Shown piece by piece: positions 1 to 7,680 of a stretch of DNA of 64,000 bases (its first letter is position 1; every line of letters starts with the position of its first letter). The translations under genes were made by a program, and so were the position numbers. The notes below the pieces were generated by a model. It did no database searches and was not told where the DNA came from. It saw only the letters and a list, made by a program, of their open reading frames with translations. This DNA comes from an uncultured bacterium (GTDB taxonomy: Bacteria > Cyanobacteriota > Vampirovibrionia > Gastranaerophilales > Gastranaerophilaceae), in NCBI GenBank assembly GCA_902788575.1, contig CADAKY010000002.1, positions 62,001-126,000 of the forward strand. The letters run 5' to 3'.

Positions 1-2
1 TA

Positions 3-977
3 GGATATTGTGTTCCCGAGACGGTTGTTACGAATGAAGATTTAACAAAATTGTATGAAACGTCGGATGAGTGGATTTATACAAGAACCGGTATAAAAGA
101 AAGAAGAGTTGTTTCAGGTAATGAAACAGCTGTGGATTTGGGTTTGAAAGCTGCACAAAATGCGATTGAAAAATCAGGGATTGATGTTAATGATATAGAT
201 TGTATAATTTCTGCAGCGTCCGTTCCACCACAATTGTACCCGACACTGGCTTGTACTTTGCAGGCAAAGCTGGGTATTACAAAAACGATTCCCGCATTCG
301 ATATGACTGCAGCTTGCACCGGTCTTATATATGCTCTGCAGGTTGCAAGAGGGTTTATCGGAGCAGGAATATATAAGAACATTCTTATTGTTGCGGCTGA
401 TAATAATACAAAAATTACAAACTGGGAAGACAGAGGAACTTCAATATTATTTGGTGACGGAGCCGGTGCAATGGTTGTAACACCTTCTGATGACGGAATT
501 GATGATATTTTATCAATAAAAATAAGTGCAGACGGTTCAATCGGGCAGATGATACAGACAAATATGCCGTCACAGTGCTGTCCGCTTGTGAAGCAGGCTG
601 ATGAAGTCGGAACCGGCAAAATCATTATGAACGGTAAGGATGTTTATAAATTTGCTGTAACAACGGTACCAAAATACGTTGAAGAATGTATTGAAGCATC
701 CGGAAAAACAGCGGAAGAAATAGATTATCTTATTCCGCATCAGGCGAATCAAAGAATAATAGAAGCTATTCAAAACAGGCTTAAATACACAGATGATAAA
801 GTTATTTCAAATATTAAATATTATGGAAATACTTCTGCAGCGTCTATTCCGATTGCGTTAGTAGAGGGAGTTGAACAAGGTAAAATTAAACTGGGTTCAA
901 CCGCTGTTCTTTGTGGATTTGGTGCCGGCATGACCTGGGGCGGTGCTGTTGTAAGGTTAAGAGAAGGAATTTGTTAA
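3..977 (+). CDS. fabH: 3-oxoacyl-ACP synthase III (FabH), 5' end off the window
   Basis: Starts type II fatty-acid synthesis by condensing acetyl-CoA with malonyl-ACP in the cytoplasm. The frame is open from the window edge: the first visible residues read GYCVPETVVTNEDL, the usual KAS III N-terminus, so the true start lies just outside. A TTG at 51 is internal and is not the start. The catalytic triad is visible: Cys in TAACTGL (residue 89 counted from the TTG), His in IPHQANQ and Asn in YYGNTSAAS. It ends 15 nt before fabD, which has its own AAGGAG site, so the two are very likely one operon. Nothing is odd apart from the truncation by the window. Confidence 0.96.
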   Translation, partial: GYCVPETVVTNEDLTKLYETSDEWIYTRTGIKERRVVSGNETAVDLGLKAAQNAIEKSGIDVNDIDCIISAASVPPQLYPTLACTLQAKLGITKTIPAFDMTAACTGLIYALQVARGFIGAGIYKNILIVAADNNTKITNWEDRGTSILFGDGAGAMVVTPSDDGIDDILSIKISADGSIGQMIQTNMPSQCCPLVKQADEVGTGKIIMNGKDVYKFAVTTVPKYVEECIEASGKTAEEIDYLIPHQANQRIIEAIQNRLKYTDDKVISNIKYYGNTSAASIPIALVEGVEQGKIKLGSTAVLCGFGAGMTWGGAVVRLREGIC

Positions 978-992
978 TAAGGAGAATATAAT

Positions 993-1937
993 ATGAAAAA
1001 AGTTGCATTTTTATTTCCCGGGCAGGGTTCACAGGCTGTCGGAATGGGAAAAGATGTTTATGAAAATTATAAAGATGCTAAAAACGTTTATGATACAGCA
1101 GACGAAGTTTTGGGTAAAAGTGTAACAACGCTTTGTTTTGAAGGACCGGAAGAAAATTTGAAACAAACGGTTAATACTCAGCCTTGTATCGTAACAACTT
1201 CAATAGCTTTGATGGAAGCTTTACGTTCGGAATTGAATATCGTACCGGATTATACGGCAGGACACAGTTTGGGTGAATACTGCGCAATGTTTACTGCGGG
1301 GGTTATGAGTTTGGAGACAACTTTTAAACTTATTCAAAAGCGTGCGGATCTTATGGGACAAACCAAGGGCGGAAGCATGGCTGCTGTTTTGAATGCAAGT
1401 GAAGATGTTTTGAAGGCTGGTCTGGAAGAAGGCAGAAAAGTAGGTTATGTAGATGTAGCAAACTACAATTCTCCGGCTCAGGTGGTTATTACGGGTGATA
1501 GCGATGCTGTAAAGGCAGCGGGAGATTATATTTTGGCAAACGGTGCGAGAAGAGTAGTTCCGTTGGCTGTTTCAGGTGCTTTTCATTCAAAATTTATGCA
1601 GGAAGCGGGAGCTGTTTTTGCTGAATTTATAGAAGATGCTGAACTCAATGATTCTGCGATACCTGTTATTACAAACGTAGATGCTGAACTTACAACAAGT
1701 GCGGAAGATTTTAGGGCAAAAATGCCAAAACAGATTTATTCTTCGGTACATTGGACACAAACTATCCAGAAAATGGTTGAGGAAGGTGTTGATACGTTTA
1801 TTGAAATCGGACCGGGGAAAGTTCTTGCAGGTTTGAATAAAAAGATTGCTCCGGAAGCTAATGTTTATAATGTTTTTGACAAAGCATCTCTTGATGCTAC
1901 TGTAGCCTCATTAAAGGAACAAATGGCAGGGGTTTGA
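993..1937 (+). CDS. fabD: Malonyl-CoA:ACP transacylase (FabD)
   Basis: Moves malonyl from CoA to acyl carrier protein, supplying the extender unit for FabH and FabF. Visible family motifs are FPGQGSQ at the N-terminus, the nucleophile elbow GHSLGEY, and the catalytic His in SGAFHSKFM. The length of 314 residues is normal. The ATG at 993 follows AAGGAG by about 8 nt. The gene sits between fabH and a small exported protein whose start is almost on top of the fabD stop, so translation of the latter is probably coupled. Confidence 0.97.
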   Translation: MKKVAFLFPGQGSQAVGMGKDVYENYKDAKNVYDTADEVLGKSVTTLCFEGPEENLKQTVNTQPCIVTTSIALMEALRSELNIVPDYTAGHSLGEYCAMFTAGVMSLETTFKLIQKRADLMGQTKGGSMAAVLNASEDVLKAGLEEGRKVGYVDVANYNSPAQVVITGDSDAVKAAGDYILANGARRVVPLAVSGAFHSKFMQEAGAVFAEFIEDAELNDSAIPVITNVDAELTTSAEDFRAKMPKQIYSSVHWTQTIQKMVEEGVDTFIEIGPGKVLAGLNKKIAPEANVYNVFDKASLDATVASLKEQMAGV

Positions 1938-1942
1938 ATTTT

Positions 1943-2416
1943 GTGAAAAAGTATTTTTTACCAGCATTGCTAATACTTTCGACAACTGCAGTATTTGCCT
2001 TTGGCGGAACGGGGTATAATAAATACCGCAAATATTATATTCCGCCGGAGTTTGACCATGTATTTATTCAAAATTTAGAAGACTGCAAGGCTTCCGAGTT
2101 TGTTGATTGGTACGGAACACATAAATATATAATTTTAGGACGGGATGACAGACGCAAAGCTTGCCATTATAAATCACAATACAATCCTTGGTTAAAGATT
2201 AACAAAAATGAATGGCAGGATTGGAAAGAATGTTATTTTAACGATACTCAGATTAGGGAACTTACAACAGCATTAAGAGAAGAAGGTCAAGTAAGGGACA
2301 AAATTGTAAGCACCTATAATGTAGGGGCTTACAAAGTTACTGCAACTAAAGTTGAGTATCTTTTAACTTCTTACGAATATTATGGGGCATGTAAATTAAT
2401 TAAAAAGAAAAAATAG
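1943..2416 (+). CDS. Small exported protein of unknown function
   Basis: No family recognised. The protein (157 residues from this start) begins MKKYFLPALLILSTTAVFA, a classic Sec signal peptide with likely cleavage after VFA. The mature part is rich in Tyr, Trp and Lys and has five cysteines, which fits a periplasmic or envelope location. The GTG at 1943 was chosen because it follows AGGGGT by 9 nt and begins exactly at the signal peptide; a TTG at 1934 overlapping the fabD stop is the alternative. It sits inside the fab cluster directly after fabD and is followed by the hairpin element at 2423. A link to lipid synthesis is only suggested by position. Confidence 0.75.
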   Translation: MKKYFLPALLILSTTAVFAFGGTGYNKYRKYYIPPEFDHVFIQNLEDCKASEFVDWYGTHKYIILGRDDRRKACHYKSQYNPWLKINKNEWQDWKECYFNDTQIRELTTALREEGQVRDKIVSTYNVGAYKVTATKVEYLLTSYEYYGACKLIKKKK

Positions 2417-2422
2417 GTTTTG

Positions 2423-2865
2423 CATCAAAAAATATATTTTGATGTATTTGATTTTCTTATTTTTATTTAATTTATATATTAATTTAATCTTTGTACTTTT
2501 CTTTTTCTCTATTTGCGAGGTAGAGAAAAAGAAAAGTACCAAAAGAAAAAGAGAACACGCAATTGTTTTCTACGTCCTAACGGACGTATGTTTAAATTAA
2601 TGTTGCAGACAGAACCCTGTCTGCACTCTTTGCTTCGACTTTTAATATGCAAGAAAAGATTCGGCTCTGCCGAAAACATCAATTTAATTAGAATGCCCGA
2701 AGGGCATCATGGTTATCAATTTAATCCGGTGCTTTCTCTTCTTCTTTTGCTTCGTTTTCTTCTTCTCTTTACCTCCGAAATAAAGAGAAGAAGAAAATGA
2801 AGGCTACCAAAAATAAGTTCTTCAAAAACAAAATTTTAAAATACATCAAAATATATTTTTTGATG
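2423..2865. repeat. Hairpin mosaic element, copy 1 (non-coding, inverted-repeat bounded)
   Basis: This 443-bp stretch holds no convincing gene. It is bounded by perfect 27-bp inverted repeats (2423-2449 and 2839-2865). Inside are, in order: an 18-bp perfect stem with loop ATTTGCGAGGT (2493-2539); ACGTCC/GGACGT with loop TAAC (2572-2587); TGCAGACAG/CTGTCTGCA with loop AACC (2604-2625); TTCGGC/GCCGAA with loop TCT (2660-2674); ATGCCC/GGGCAT with loop GAA (2693-2707); and a 16-bp stem with loop ACCTCCGAAAT (2755-2797). The same order of hairpins recurs at 54084-54676. It separates the fabD group from fabG. Confidence 0.85.
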
Positions 2866-2867
2866 TA

Positions 2868-2898
2868 TTGCGAGCAAAAAATCTTTTTATGTTATAAT
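2868..2898 (+). promoter_or_regulatory. Possible promoter for fabG
   Basis: TTGCGA at 2868-2873 and TATAAT at 2893-2898 are 19 bp apart, longer than ideal. A second TATAAT lies at 2954-2959 and a small hairpin GTGCAA/TTGCAC at 2926-2940. A promoter is expected here because the hairpin element interrupts the cluster upstream. Which -10 is used cannot be decided from sequence. Confidence 0.35.
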
Positions 2899-3003
2899 TT
2901 TTCAGTGGGATAGAAAATATGTAGGGTGCAATTTTTGCACTACTAAGAATAAGTATAATGTAGGTTGGGCATAACTGCTCGACAGAAATAAGGAGAAAGA
3001 TTA

Positions 3004-3735
3004 ATGAGTGAAAGAAAAATTGCTTTAATTACAGGCGGTTCCCGTGGTATCGGTTTTAGCTGTGCAAAAGAACTTGCTTCTGCAGGATGTGATATCATAA
3101 TCAATGATATTTGTGACGCTGAAAAAGTACAACCGGCTATAGATGAAATTAAAGCTCTCGGAGTAAATGCATGGTTCTACCAATTTGACGTATCAAACGA
3201 TGTTCAGGTTCAGGAAGCTGTTGAAAAAATGATAGCAGAACATGGCAAGATTGATATTCTTTTGAATAACGCAGGTATTACAAAAGACGGTTTGTTTGTA
3301 AGAATGGATGCTGAACAATGGGAAAGAGTTATTAAGATTAACCTTGGAAGTGCATACTATGTAACACATGCAGTTATCAAACATATGATGAAGGCTCGTC
3401 AGGGTTCAATTATTAATATGTCATCAGTTGTAGGTCTTCACGGAAATGCAGGCCAAGCAAACTATTCAGCATCAAAAGCAGGTTTGATTGGTTTGACTAA
3501 AACTCTTGCAAAAGAATTCGGTTCAAGAAACATCAGAGTGAATGCAGTTTGTCCGGGATTTATTCAAACAGCTATGACAGCTGATTTGGGTAATACTGAT
3601 GAATATATGAAACTTATTCCGATGAGAAGACTCGGAACTCCTGAGGATATCGCAAAAGTTGTTAAGTTCTTAGCTTTAGATACAGACTATGTAACAGGTC
3701 AAGCAATCGAAGTTTCCGGCGGTTTGATTATATAG
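3004..3735 (+). CDS. fabG: 3-oxoacyl-ACP reductase (FabG)
   Basis: NADPH-dependent reduction of 3-oxoacyl-ACP to 3-hydroxyacyl-ACP. It is a short-chain dehydrogenase of 243 residues with the TGGSRGIG nucleotide-binding loop near the N-terminus, NNAG around residue 89, and the catalytic Ser-Tyr-Lys set in NMSSVVG and YSASKAG. The C-terminus IEVSGGLII is typical of FabG. The ATG follows AAGGAG by about 8 nt. acpP and fabF come next on the same strand, but acpP has its own good promoter. Confidence 0.97.
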   Translation: MSERKIALITGGSRGIGFSCAKELASAGCDIIINDICDAEKVQPAIDEIKALGVNAWFYQFDVSNDVQVQEAVEKMIAEHGKIDILLNNAGITKDGLFVRMDAEQWERVIKINLGSAYYVTHAVIKHMMKARQGSIINMSSVVGLHGNAGQANYSASKAGLIGLTKTLAKEFGSRNIRVNAVCPGFIQTAMTADLGNTDEYMKLIPMRRLGTPEDIAKVVKFLALDTDYVTGQAIEVSGGLII

Positions 3736-3789
3736 TTGTGAAGTTGATAATAATATAAGTTAAAGTTCTGTAACAATTTCTTAACTTTA

Positions 3790-3817
3790 TTGCAATATTA
3801 TCTTTAACAGGTATAAT
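3790..3817 (+). promoter_or_regulatory. Promoter of acpP
   Basis: TTGCAA (3790-3795) and TATAAT (3812-3817) with a 16-bp spacer, ending 44 bp before the acpP ATG. The same TTGCAA-16-TATAAT layout recurs before the gene at 7252, which supports it as a local sigma-70-type consensus. Confidence 0.7.
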
Positions 3818-3861
3818 TTAAAATGAAAAGTGTATAACACAATAATAAGAGGATAGAAAAC

Positions 3862-4092
3862 ATGAGTACATTAGAAAAAGTAAAAAAAGTTGTAGTAGAT
3901 CAATTAAGCTGCGATGAAGCATTAGTTACTCCGGAAGCTAGCTTTACTGCTGACTTAGGTGCTGATTCTTTAGATACAGTTGAATTAGTAATGGCTTTTG
4001 AAGAAGAATTCGGTTGCGAAATTCCTGATGAAGAAGCTGAAAAAATTCAAACAGTTCAAGATGCAGTTAACTACATCGAAGCTCACTCATAA
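3862..4092 (+). CDS. acpP: Acyl carrier protein (AcpP)
   Basis: Carries growing acyl chains on a 4'-phosphopantetheine arm between the Fab enzymes. The protein has 76 residues, mostly acidic, with the attachment serine at position 36 in [12 protein letters not shown], the near-invariant ACP motif. The length and acidic helix pattern are standard. It has its own promoter at 3790-3817 and is followed by a hairpin (4120-4154) before fabF. That layout would let acpP be made in excess over fabF, as is usual for this protein. Confidence 0.98.
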   Translation: MSTLEKVKKVVVDQLSCDEALVTPEASFTADLGADSLDTVELVMAFEEEFGCEIPDEEAEKIQTVQDAVNYIEAHS

Positions 4093-4119
4093 TTGATTTT
4101 ACGAGCATAATAGTTTATT

Positions 4120-4154
4120 AGAGCGGGTGGAGGTTGTCTTTGCCCGCTCTTTAA
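4120..4154 (+). terminator. Terminator or attenuator between acpP and fabF
   Basis: Perfect 8-bp arms AGAGCGGG (4120-4127) and CCCGCTCT (4143-4150) with a 15-nt loop, followed by TTTAATT. The U-tract is short, so partial termination is likely, reducing fabF relative to acpP. Confidence 0.6.
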
Positions 4155-4177
4155 TTATTTTAAATGAGGAAATATAA

Positions 4178-5434
4178 ATGACAGAAAAAAGAAGAGTAGT
4201 AATTACAGGCTTAGGCGCTGTTACACCATGCGGAATCGGCATGGATAAGTTTTGGGAAGCTATGAAAACCGGAAAAAGCGGTATATCCACTTTCGAAAAT
4301 ATTTCAACTGAAGGACATACCGTTACTATTGCGGGAGAAATTAAAGCAAAAGATTTTAATCCGGAAGATTATTTGGATGCAAAAGAAGCAAAAAGAATGG
4401 ACAGATTTACTCAGTTTGCAATGGTTGCAGCAGATGAAGCTATTGCTGATGCCGGAATTGATGATGCTGATATTGACCCGTATAGAATCGGTGTTATTGT
4501 AAGTTCTGCAGCCGGCGGTTTTAAGACTTTTGAACAAAATCATTTAAAAATGATGAATTATGGTCCTACTAAAGGCTCACCGTTTACGGTTCCGATGCTT
4601 ATTGTGGACATTGCTTCAGGCAGAGTATCTATTAAACATGGTTATAAAGGTTTAAATAAGTGCGTAGCTTCAGCATGCGCAACCGGTACACATTCAATCG
4701 GTGATGCGTTCAGAAGTATTCAATGGGGCGATGCGGATGTTGTAGTAGCAGGCGGATGTGAAGCTACAATTACAACTCTCGGTGTCGGTGCGTTCACTGC
4801 TTGCAGAGCTTTATCAAAGAGAAATGATGAACCTCAAAAAGCTTCAAGACCTTATGATAAAGACAGAGACGGATTTGTTATGGGCGAAGGTGCAGGCGTT
4901 CTTGTTTTAGAAGAATATGAACACGCTAAAAAACGTGGTGCGCATATTTATGCAGAGATTGTTGGCTACGGTCAAACTGCTGATGCTCACGACATTGTAG
5001 CTCCGGATCCGGAAGGTAAGGGTGCATTAAAATCTATGGAATTTGCGCTTAAGGATGCTGGCTTGAAACCGGAAGATATTGATTATATTAATCCGCACGG
5101 TACAAGTACAGGCTTGGGCGATATTGCAGAATCTCAGGCGATTGCAAAAATCTTTGGCGACAAAGAACAAAATCCTAATTTACTTGTAAGCTCTACAAAG
5201 AGTATGCATGGTCATATGCTTGGTGCAACAGGTGCTATAGAAGCTATTGTTTGTACAAAGGTTATACAGGAAGGTATTGTTCCTCCTACTATTAACCTTG
5301 ATAATCAAGATGAACATGTTGCAAACTTGGATTATGTTCCGCATAAAGCCAGAGAAAAGAAAGTACATGCAGCGCTTTCAAACTCATTTGGATTTGGCGG
5401 TCACAATTGTACTTTGGTATTTAAAGAAGTATAG
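4178..5434 (+). CDS. fabF: 3-oxoacyl-ACP synthase II (FabF)
   Basis: Elongating ketosynthase that condenses acyl-ACP with malonyl-ACP. It has 418 residues, usual for KAS II. Visible catalytic residues are Cys in ASACATGTHSIG, His in NPHGTSTGLGD and His in MHGHMLGATGAIE; the C-terminal NSFGFGGHN glycine-rich loop is intact. It is the last gene of the fab cluster and is followed by a strong bidirectional terminator. FabZ and an enoyl reductase are not in the window. Confidence 0.97.
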   Translation: MTEKRRVVITGLGAVTPCGIGMDKFWEAMKTGKSGISTFENISTEGHTVTIAGEIKAKDFNPEDYLDAKEAKRMDRFTQFAMVAADEAIADAGIDDADIDPYRIGVIVSSAAGGFKTFEQNHLKMMNYGPTKGSPFTVPMLIVDIASGRVSIKHGYKGLNKCVASACATGTHSIGDAFRSIQWGDADVVVAGGCEATITTLGVGAFTACRALSKRNDEPQKASRPYDKDRDGFVMGEGAGVLVLEEYEHAKKRGAHIYAEIVGYGQTADAHDIVAPDPEGKGALKSMEFALKDAGLKPEDIDYINPHGTSTGLGDIAESQAIAKIFGDKEQNPNLLVSSTKSMHGHMLGATGAIEAIVCTKVIQEGIVPPTINLDNQDEHVANLDYVPHKAREKKVHAALSNSFGFGGHNCTLVFKEV

Positions 5435-5451
5435 TATTTTTTAATAATAAT

Positions 5452-5489
5452 TAAGCGGGCAGAAGTTTTACTTCTGCCCGCTTTAATAC
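5452..5489. terminator. Bidirectional terminator after fabF
   Basis: Long perfect stem (TAAGCGGGCAGAAG and its complement) around a TTTTA loop at 5452-5485, with T-rich sequence on both strands. It lies between the convergent ends of fabF and the minus-strand gene at 5512, so it can serve both. Confidence 0.9.
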
Positions 5490-5511
5490 ACACACATTTA
5501 GCTATATATGT

Positions 5512-5913
5512 TTAAATTTTTAAATATTTTTTTGCGGCCTTAATCAGTTTGCTGTATTCATCCAGAGATTTTGGCATTTCTTTGTTTAGTTTTTCTGCCA
5601 TTTGCTCGCATTCAAGAGATGTAAATTTAAGTTTTTTTGCTTTTTTTACGGTCGTATGCTCGCAGTATGATACGTTTTCTTCAAAAAATTTTTCGGCTTC
5701 TGTTTTGCTGATTTCTTTAGTTTTATCGGAAACTATTTTGTCTATTTCTTCGTTCGTTTCTTCCAAAAACGGATGATAACGTAATTCGTAGTAGTCTGAA
5801 ACAAGATTGTCTGACTCGGTGTTTTTTATAAATTTACGTTCTCCCCAAACCCCTTTGAAATTTGGTTTTAAGTTGTTTTTATTATATGAAAAATTAATTG
5901 GACTAATTTTCAT
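5512..5913 (-). CDS. Unknown 133-residue protein with FKG leader
   Basis: No family recognised. The ATG at 5913 was chosen over an upstream in-frame ATG because GGAGG lies 5 nt before it and overlaps the upstream start. The N-terminus MKISPINF followed by KPNFKGVWG (F19-K20-G21) is the leader found on many proteins in this island. The rest is charged, Lys/Glu-rich and probably helical, with no signal peptide or membrane segment. It lies at the downstream edge of the island, facing fabF. Function unknown; the leader suggests it is sorted or processed like its neighbours. Confidence 0.7.
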   Translation of the reverse strand: MKISPINFSYNKNNLKPNFKGVWGERKFIKNTESDNLVSDYYELRYHPFLEETNEEIDKIVSDKTKEISKTEAEKFFEENVSYCEHTTVKKAKKLKFTSLECEQMAEKLNKEMPKSLDEYSKLIKAAKKYLKI

Positions 5914-5980
5914 ATTGCCTCCATACATATATACCTGATATCATTTAATGTATCATAAAATATATCAAAAATAAAACATT

Positions 5981-6730
5981 TTAATTTATATCAGGATGTA
6001 AAACTTTTTTTATAATATTTAAGAAATTTTGAGGATATTTACGAAGTTCTTCTTTTGGGTTTTTAACCAGTATACAATTGTCAAGCGAATTGCAAATTAC
6101 CTGAGTAAAGGCTTCTGCAAAAACTTCGTGGTATTGATTTTTATTTTCTGAGGCATATGAACCCAGAGTATTTTTAATTATTGTATTTTCTTTTTCGTTA
6201 AAAGTTTTTTTCTGTAATTCAGGCAGAAGTTTCGGATTTATTTTAGAAATGTATTCAAGATAAATTGCGTGAAGCATTTCGTGAATTGTTTCCGCGAGGA
6301 AGTGTCCGGAGCTTCTTTTCCCTTTTCTTGCATCTGTTTCGATGATGGAATTCATTTCTTCAAGTGAATTAACTTTTTCATAAAAAATTGAACCTTTTTC
6401 ATAAGGTTGATGATTTTTTAGTACAAATTGTTTTTCCTGAATGCAAAAATTATGCAAATTTTTATCTGTTATTAATTCTTTTTGTTCGTAAGTTTTAATA
6501 GACGGACAAAAGAGATTGAAACCGTTGTATTTTGTTTTAAAACTATCCAGAACGGTTATGCCTAAAAGTACAGCGAGTGCATTTGGTTTGTTATTTTCAA
6601 AATCAGAAAAAATTTTTTTATTTTGAAACAAATAATATTGAATCGCGTTCGTATTTAATCCGCGTTCCGCTTTTAGTATTTTTGGTGTTAATCCGGATTT
6701 GAATGTTTGGTTTGTTGATTGGATTTTCAT
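5981..6730 (-). CDS. Putative gluzincin-type metallopeptidase with FKS leader
   Basis: A protein of 249 residues starting MKIQSTNQTFKSG, a short form of the island leader. It carries HExxH in AETIHEMLHAIY and, further on, HEVFAEAF, which matches the pattern of a downstream glutamate zinc ligand in gluzincins, so it is probably a zinc peptidase. There is no signal peptide. The C-terminal half resembles the protein at 14854-15684 around ASEN/AAEN before the third ligand, so the two are likely paralogues. The ATG at 6730 follows AAGGA by 8 nt; a GTG 6 nt earlier is less likely. The substrate is unknown. Confidence 0.7.
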   Translation of the reverse strand: MKIQSTNQTFKSGLTPKILKAERGLNTNAIQYYLFQNKKIFSDFENNKPNALAVLLGITVLDSFKTKYNGFNLFCPSIKTYEQKELITDKNLHNFCIQEKQFVLKNHQPYEKGSIFYEKVNSLEEMNSIIETDARKGKRSSGHFLAETIHEMLHAIYLEYISKINPKLLPELQKKTFNEKENTIIKNTLGSYASENKNQYHEVFAEAFTQVICNSLDNCILVKNPKEELRKYPQNFLNIIKKVLHPDIN

Positions 6731-6909
6731 ATACACATTCCTTATGAATTATTTTATCTGAAAAACTGAACAAAAGATTTGTTTGTAAATTTTTGTAACA
6801 ATATTTATTTTTGCCGTTACTAAATCCTTAAAATGTGGAACATGCATAATAAGTGACCATGGAACGGTTAATGGAATTATGCAAAAAATAAGAAGGCAAA
6901 ATTTAATAT

Positions 6910-7123
6910 ATAACCCTGCAAACCCCGCAGTGGACTCATCTTCCCTTCTCCTAGGGGGAAGGCAGAAAATCAATTTGAGCCCTTTGGCGAAAATTAGATT
7001 TTCGGCTGGGGGCTGGGCAAGTTTTGGTGCAAATAAATGCACCCTCACCCTCTACTTGAGACTCTGCCGAAAAAAACGATTGAGTATCGTTTTTTGAGAG
7101 GTCAGGCGAAATCTTCGATTTCG
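6910..7123. repeat. Hairpin-rich intergenic sequence
   Basis: The 520-bp gap between divergent genes at 6730 and 7252 has no credible gene. It holds a series of short hairpins: CTTCCC/GGGAAG (6940-6961), CGAAAAT/ATTTTCG with loop TAG (6988-7004), GGTGCA/TGCACC (7026-7043), AAAAAACGAT/ATCGTTTTTT with loop TGAGT (7071-7095) and CGAAATC/GATTTCG with loop TTC (7107-7123). The two CGAAA hairpins are both followed by G-rich GGGTGGGG-like tracts, so they look like related units. CTCTGCCGAAAA here also occurs in the element at 2423. Confidence 0.65.
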
Positions 7124-7196
7124 GGGTGGGGTTTTTATCCTTTAAAGTACCTTCAATTAAAAATGTTAAAATATGTAATTATTTTTTTTAAATAAA

Positions 7197-7224
7197 TTGC
7201 AAAATTTGTTTGTAAGTGTATAAT
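7197..7224 (+). promoter_or_regulatory. Promoter of the 7252 gene
   Basis: TTGCAA (7197-7202), 16-bp spacer, TATAAT (7219-7224), the same layout as the acpP promoter. The ATG at 7252 lies 27 bp further on behind AGGGGGT. Confidence 0.7.
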
Positions 7225-7251
7225 ATTCCTATATTTAAACAGGGGGTTATT

Positions 7252-7623
7252 ATGATTCAAAGAATTACAGGTGCAGTTGTCCCAAAATTAGCAAATCCGG
7301 CTAAGTCAGCTGCAAAAAAAACAGCGGCTTCAATAGCCGGTGTAACAGGCTTAGCAGTTCTATCAGGTGCGTCAGGCGGTTCTGCTGACCAATTTGCAAG
7401 TGTTCCGCCAATCGGGGTTGAAATTCATCACACTCCAAATGTAGTGGATGATGGTCTTATCGAAGCATTGAAATATGACCTTACTCAAACTTTTGATATT
7501 ATGGGGATTCCGGATACGGTTGAAGCCGTAAAAGAAGTTGCGGCAGAACGGTTGGAGCGTATCAAAGATGGTATTGCAGCCTGGGGTGACCAAGTTGTAG
7601 ATGCCGTTTCTGATGTTTTGTAA
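7252..7623 (+). CDS. Unknown Ala/Val-rich small protein
   Basis: No family recognised. The protein has 123 residues and starts MIQRITGAVVPKLANPAK. Residues 20-50 are small and weakly hydrophobic (Ala, Gly, Ser), possibly a membrane-interacting helix, and the C-terminal half is an acidic amphipathic helix region. The ATG at 7252 follows AGGGGGT by 4 nt; an earlier in-frame ATG at 7216 overlaps the -10 box and is excluded. It is the only plus-strand gene in this island, with its own promoter and a strong terminator, so it is a single-gene unit. It lacks the FKG leader. Confidence 0.7.
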   Translation: MIQRITGAVVPKLANPAKSAAKKTAASIAGVTGLAVLSGASGGSADQFASVPPIGVEIHHTPNVVDDGLIEALKYDLTQTFDIMGIPDTVEAVKEVAAERLERIKDGIAAWGDQVVDAVSDVL

Positions 7624-7639
7624 TTTATAAAGGTTATTA

Positions 7640-7680
7640 AATAAGAGGTGCAAGTAAAGTTTGTACCTCTTATTTTTATT
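7640..7680. terminator. Terminator between convergent genes
   Basis: AATAAGAGGT and ACCTCTTATT arms (7640-7649 and 7665-7674), extended by CAA/TTG pairs, followed by TTTTATTTTA. It lies between the 7252 gene and the end of the minus-strand AAA+ operon and can act on both strands. Confidence 0.85.

Noticed and set aside
77..625. 182-residue frame opposite fabH
   Set aside because: Shadow of a conserved gene; the plus-strand frame is clearly FabH with catalytic residues.
2513..2800. A 95-residue open frame with a KRFGSAENIN stretch
   Set aside because: It lies wholly inside the hairpin mosaic; its peptide is the translation of the palindromes, and the second copy gives a similar KRFGFAENIN fragment in a different, broken context. 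No ribosome binding site or codon pattern of a gene.
6749..7097. Frames of 99 and 72 residues on opposite strands
   Set aside because: They overlap the hairpin-rich spacer, are low in protein-like pattern and have no start signals.
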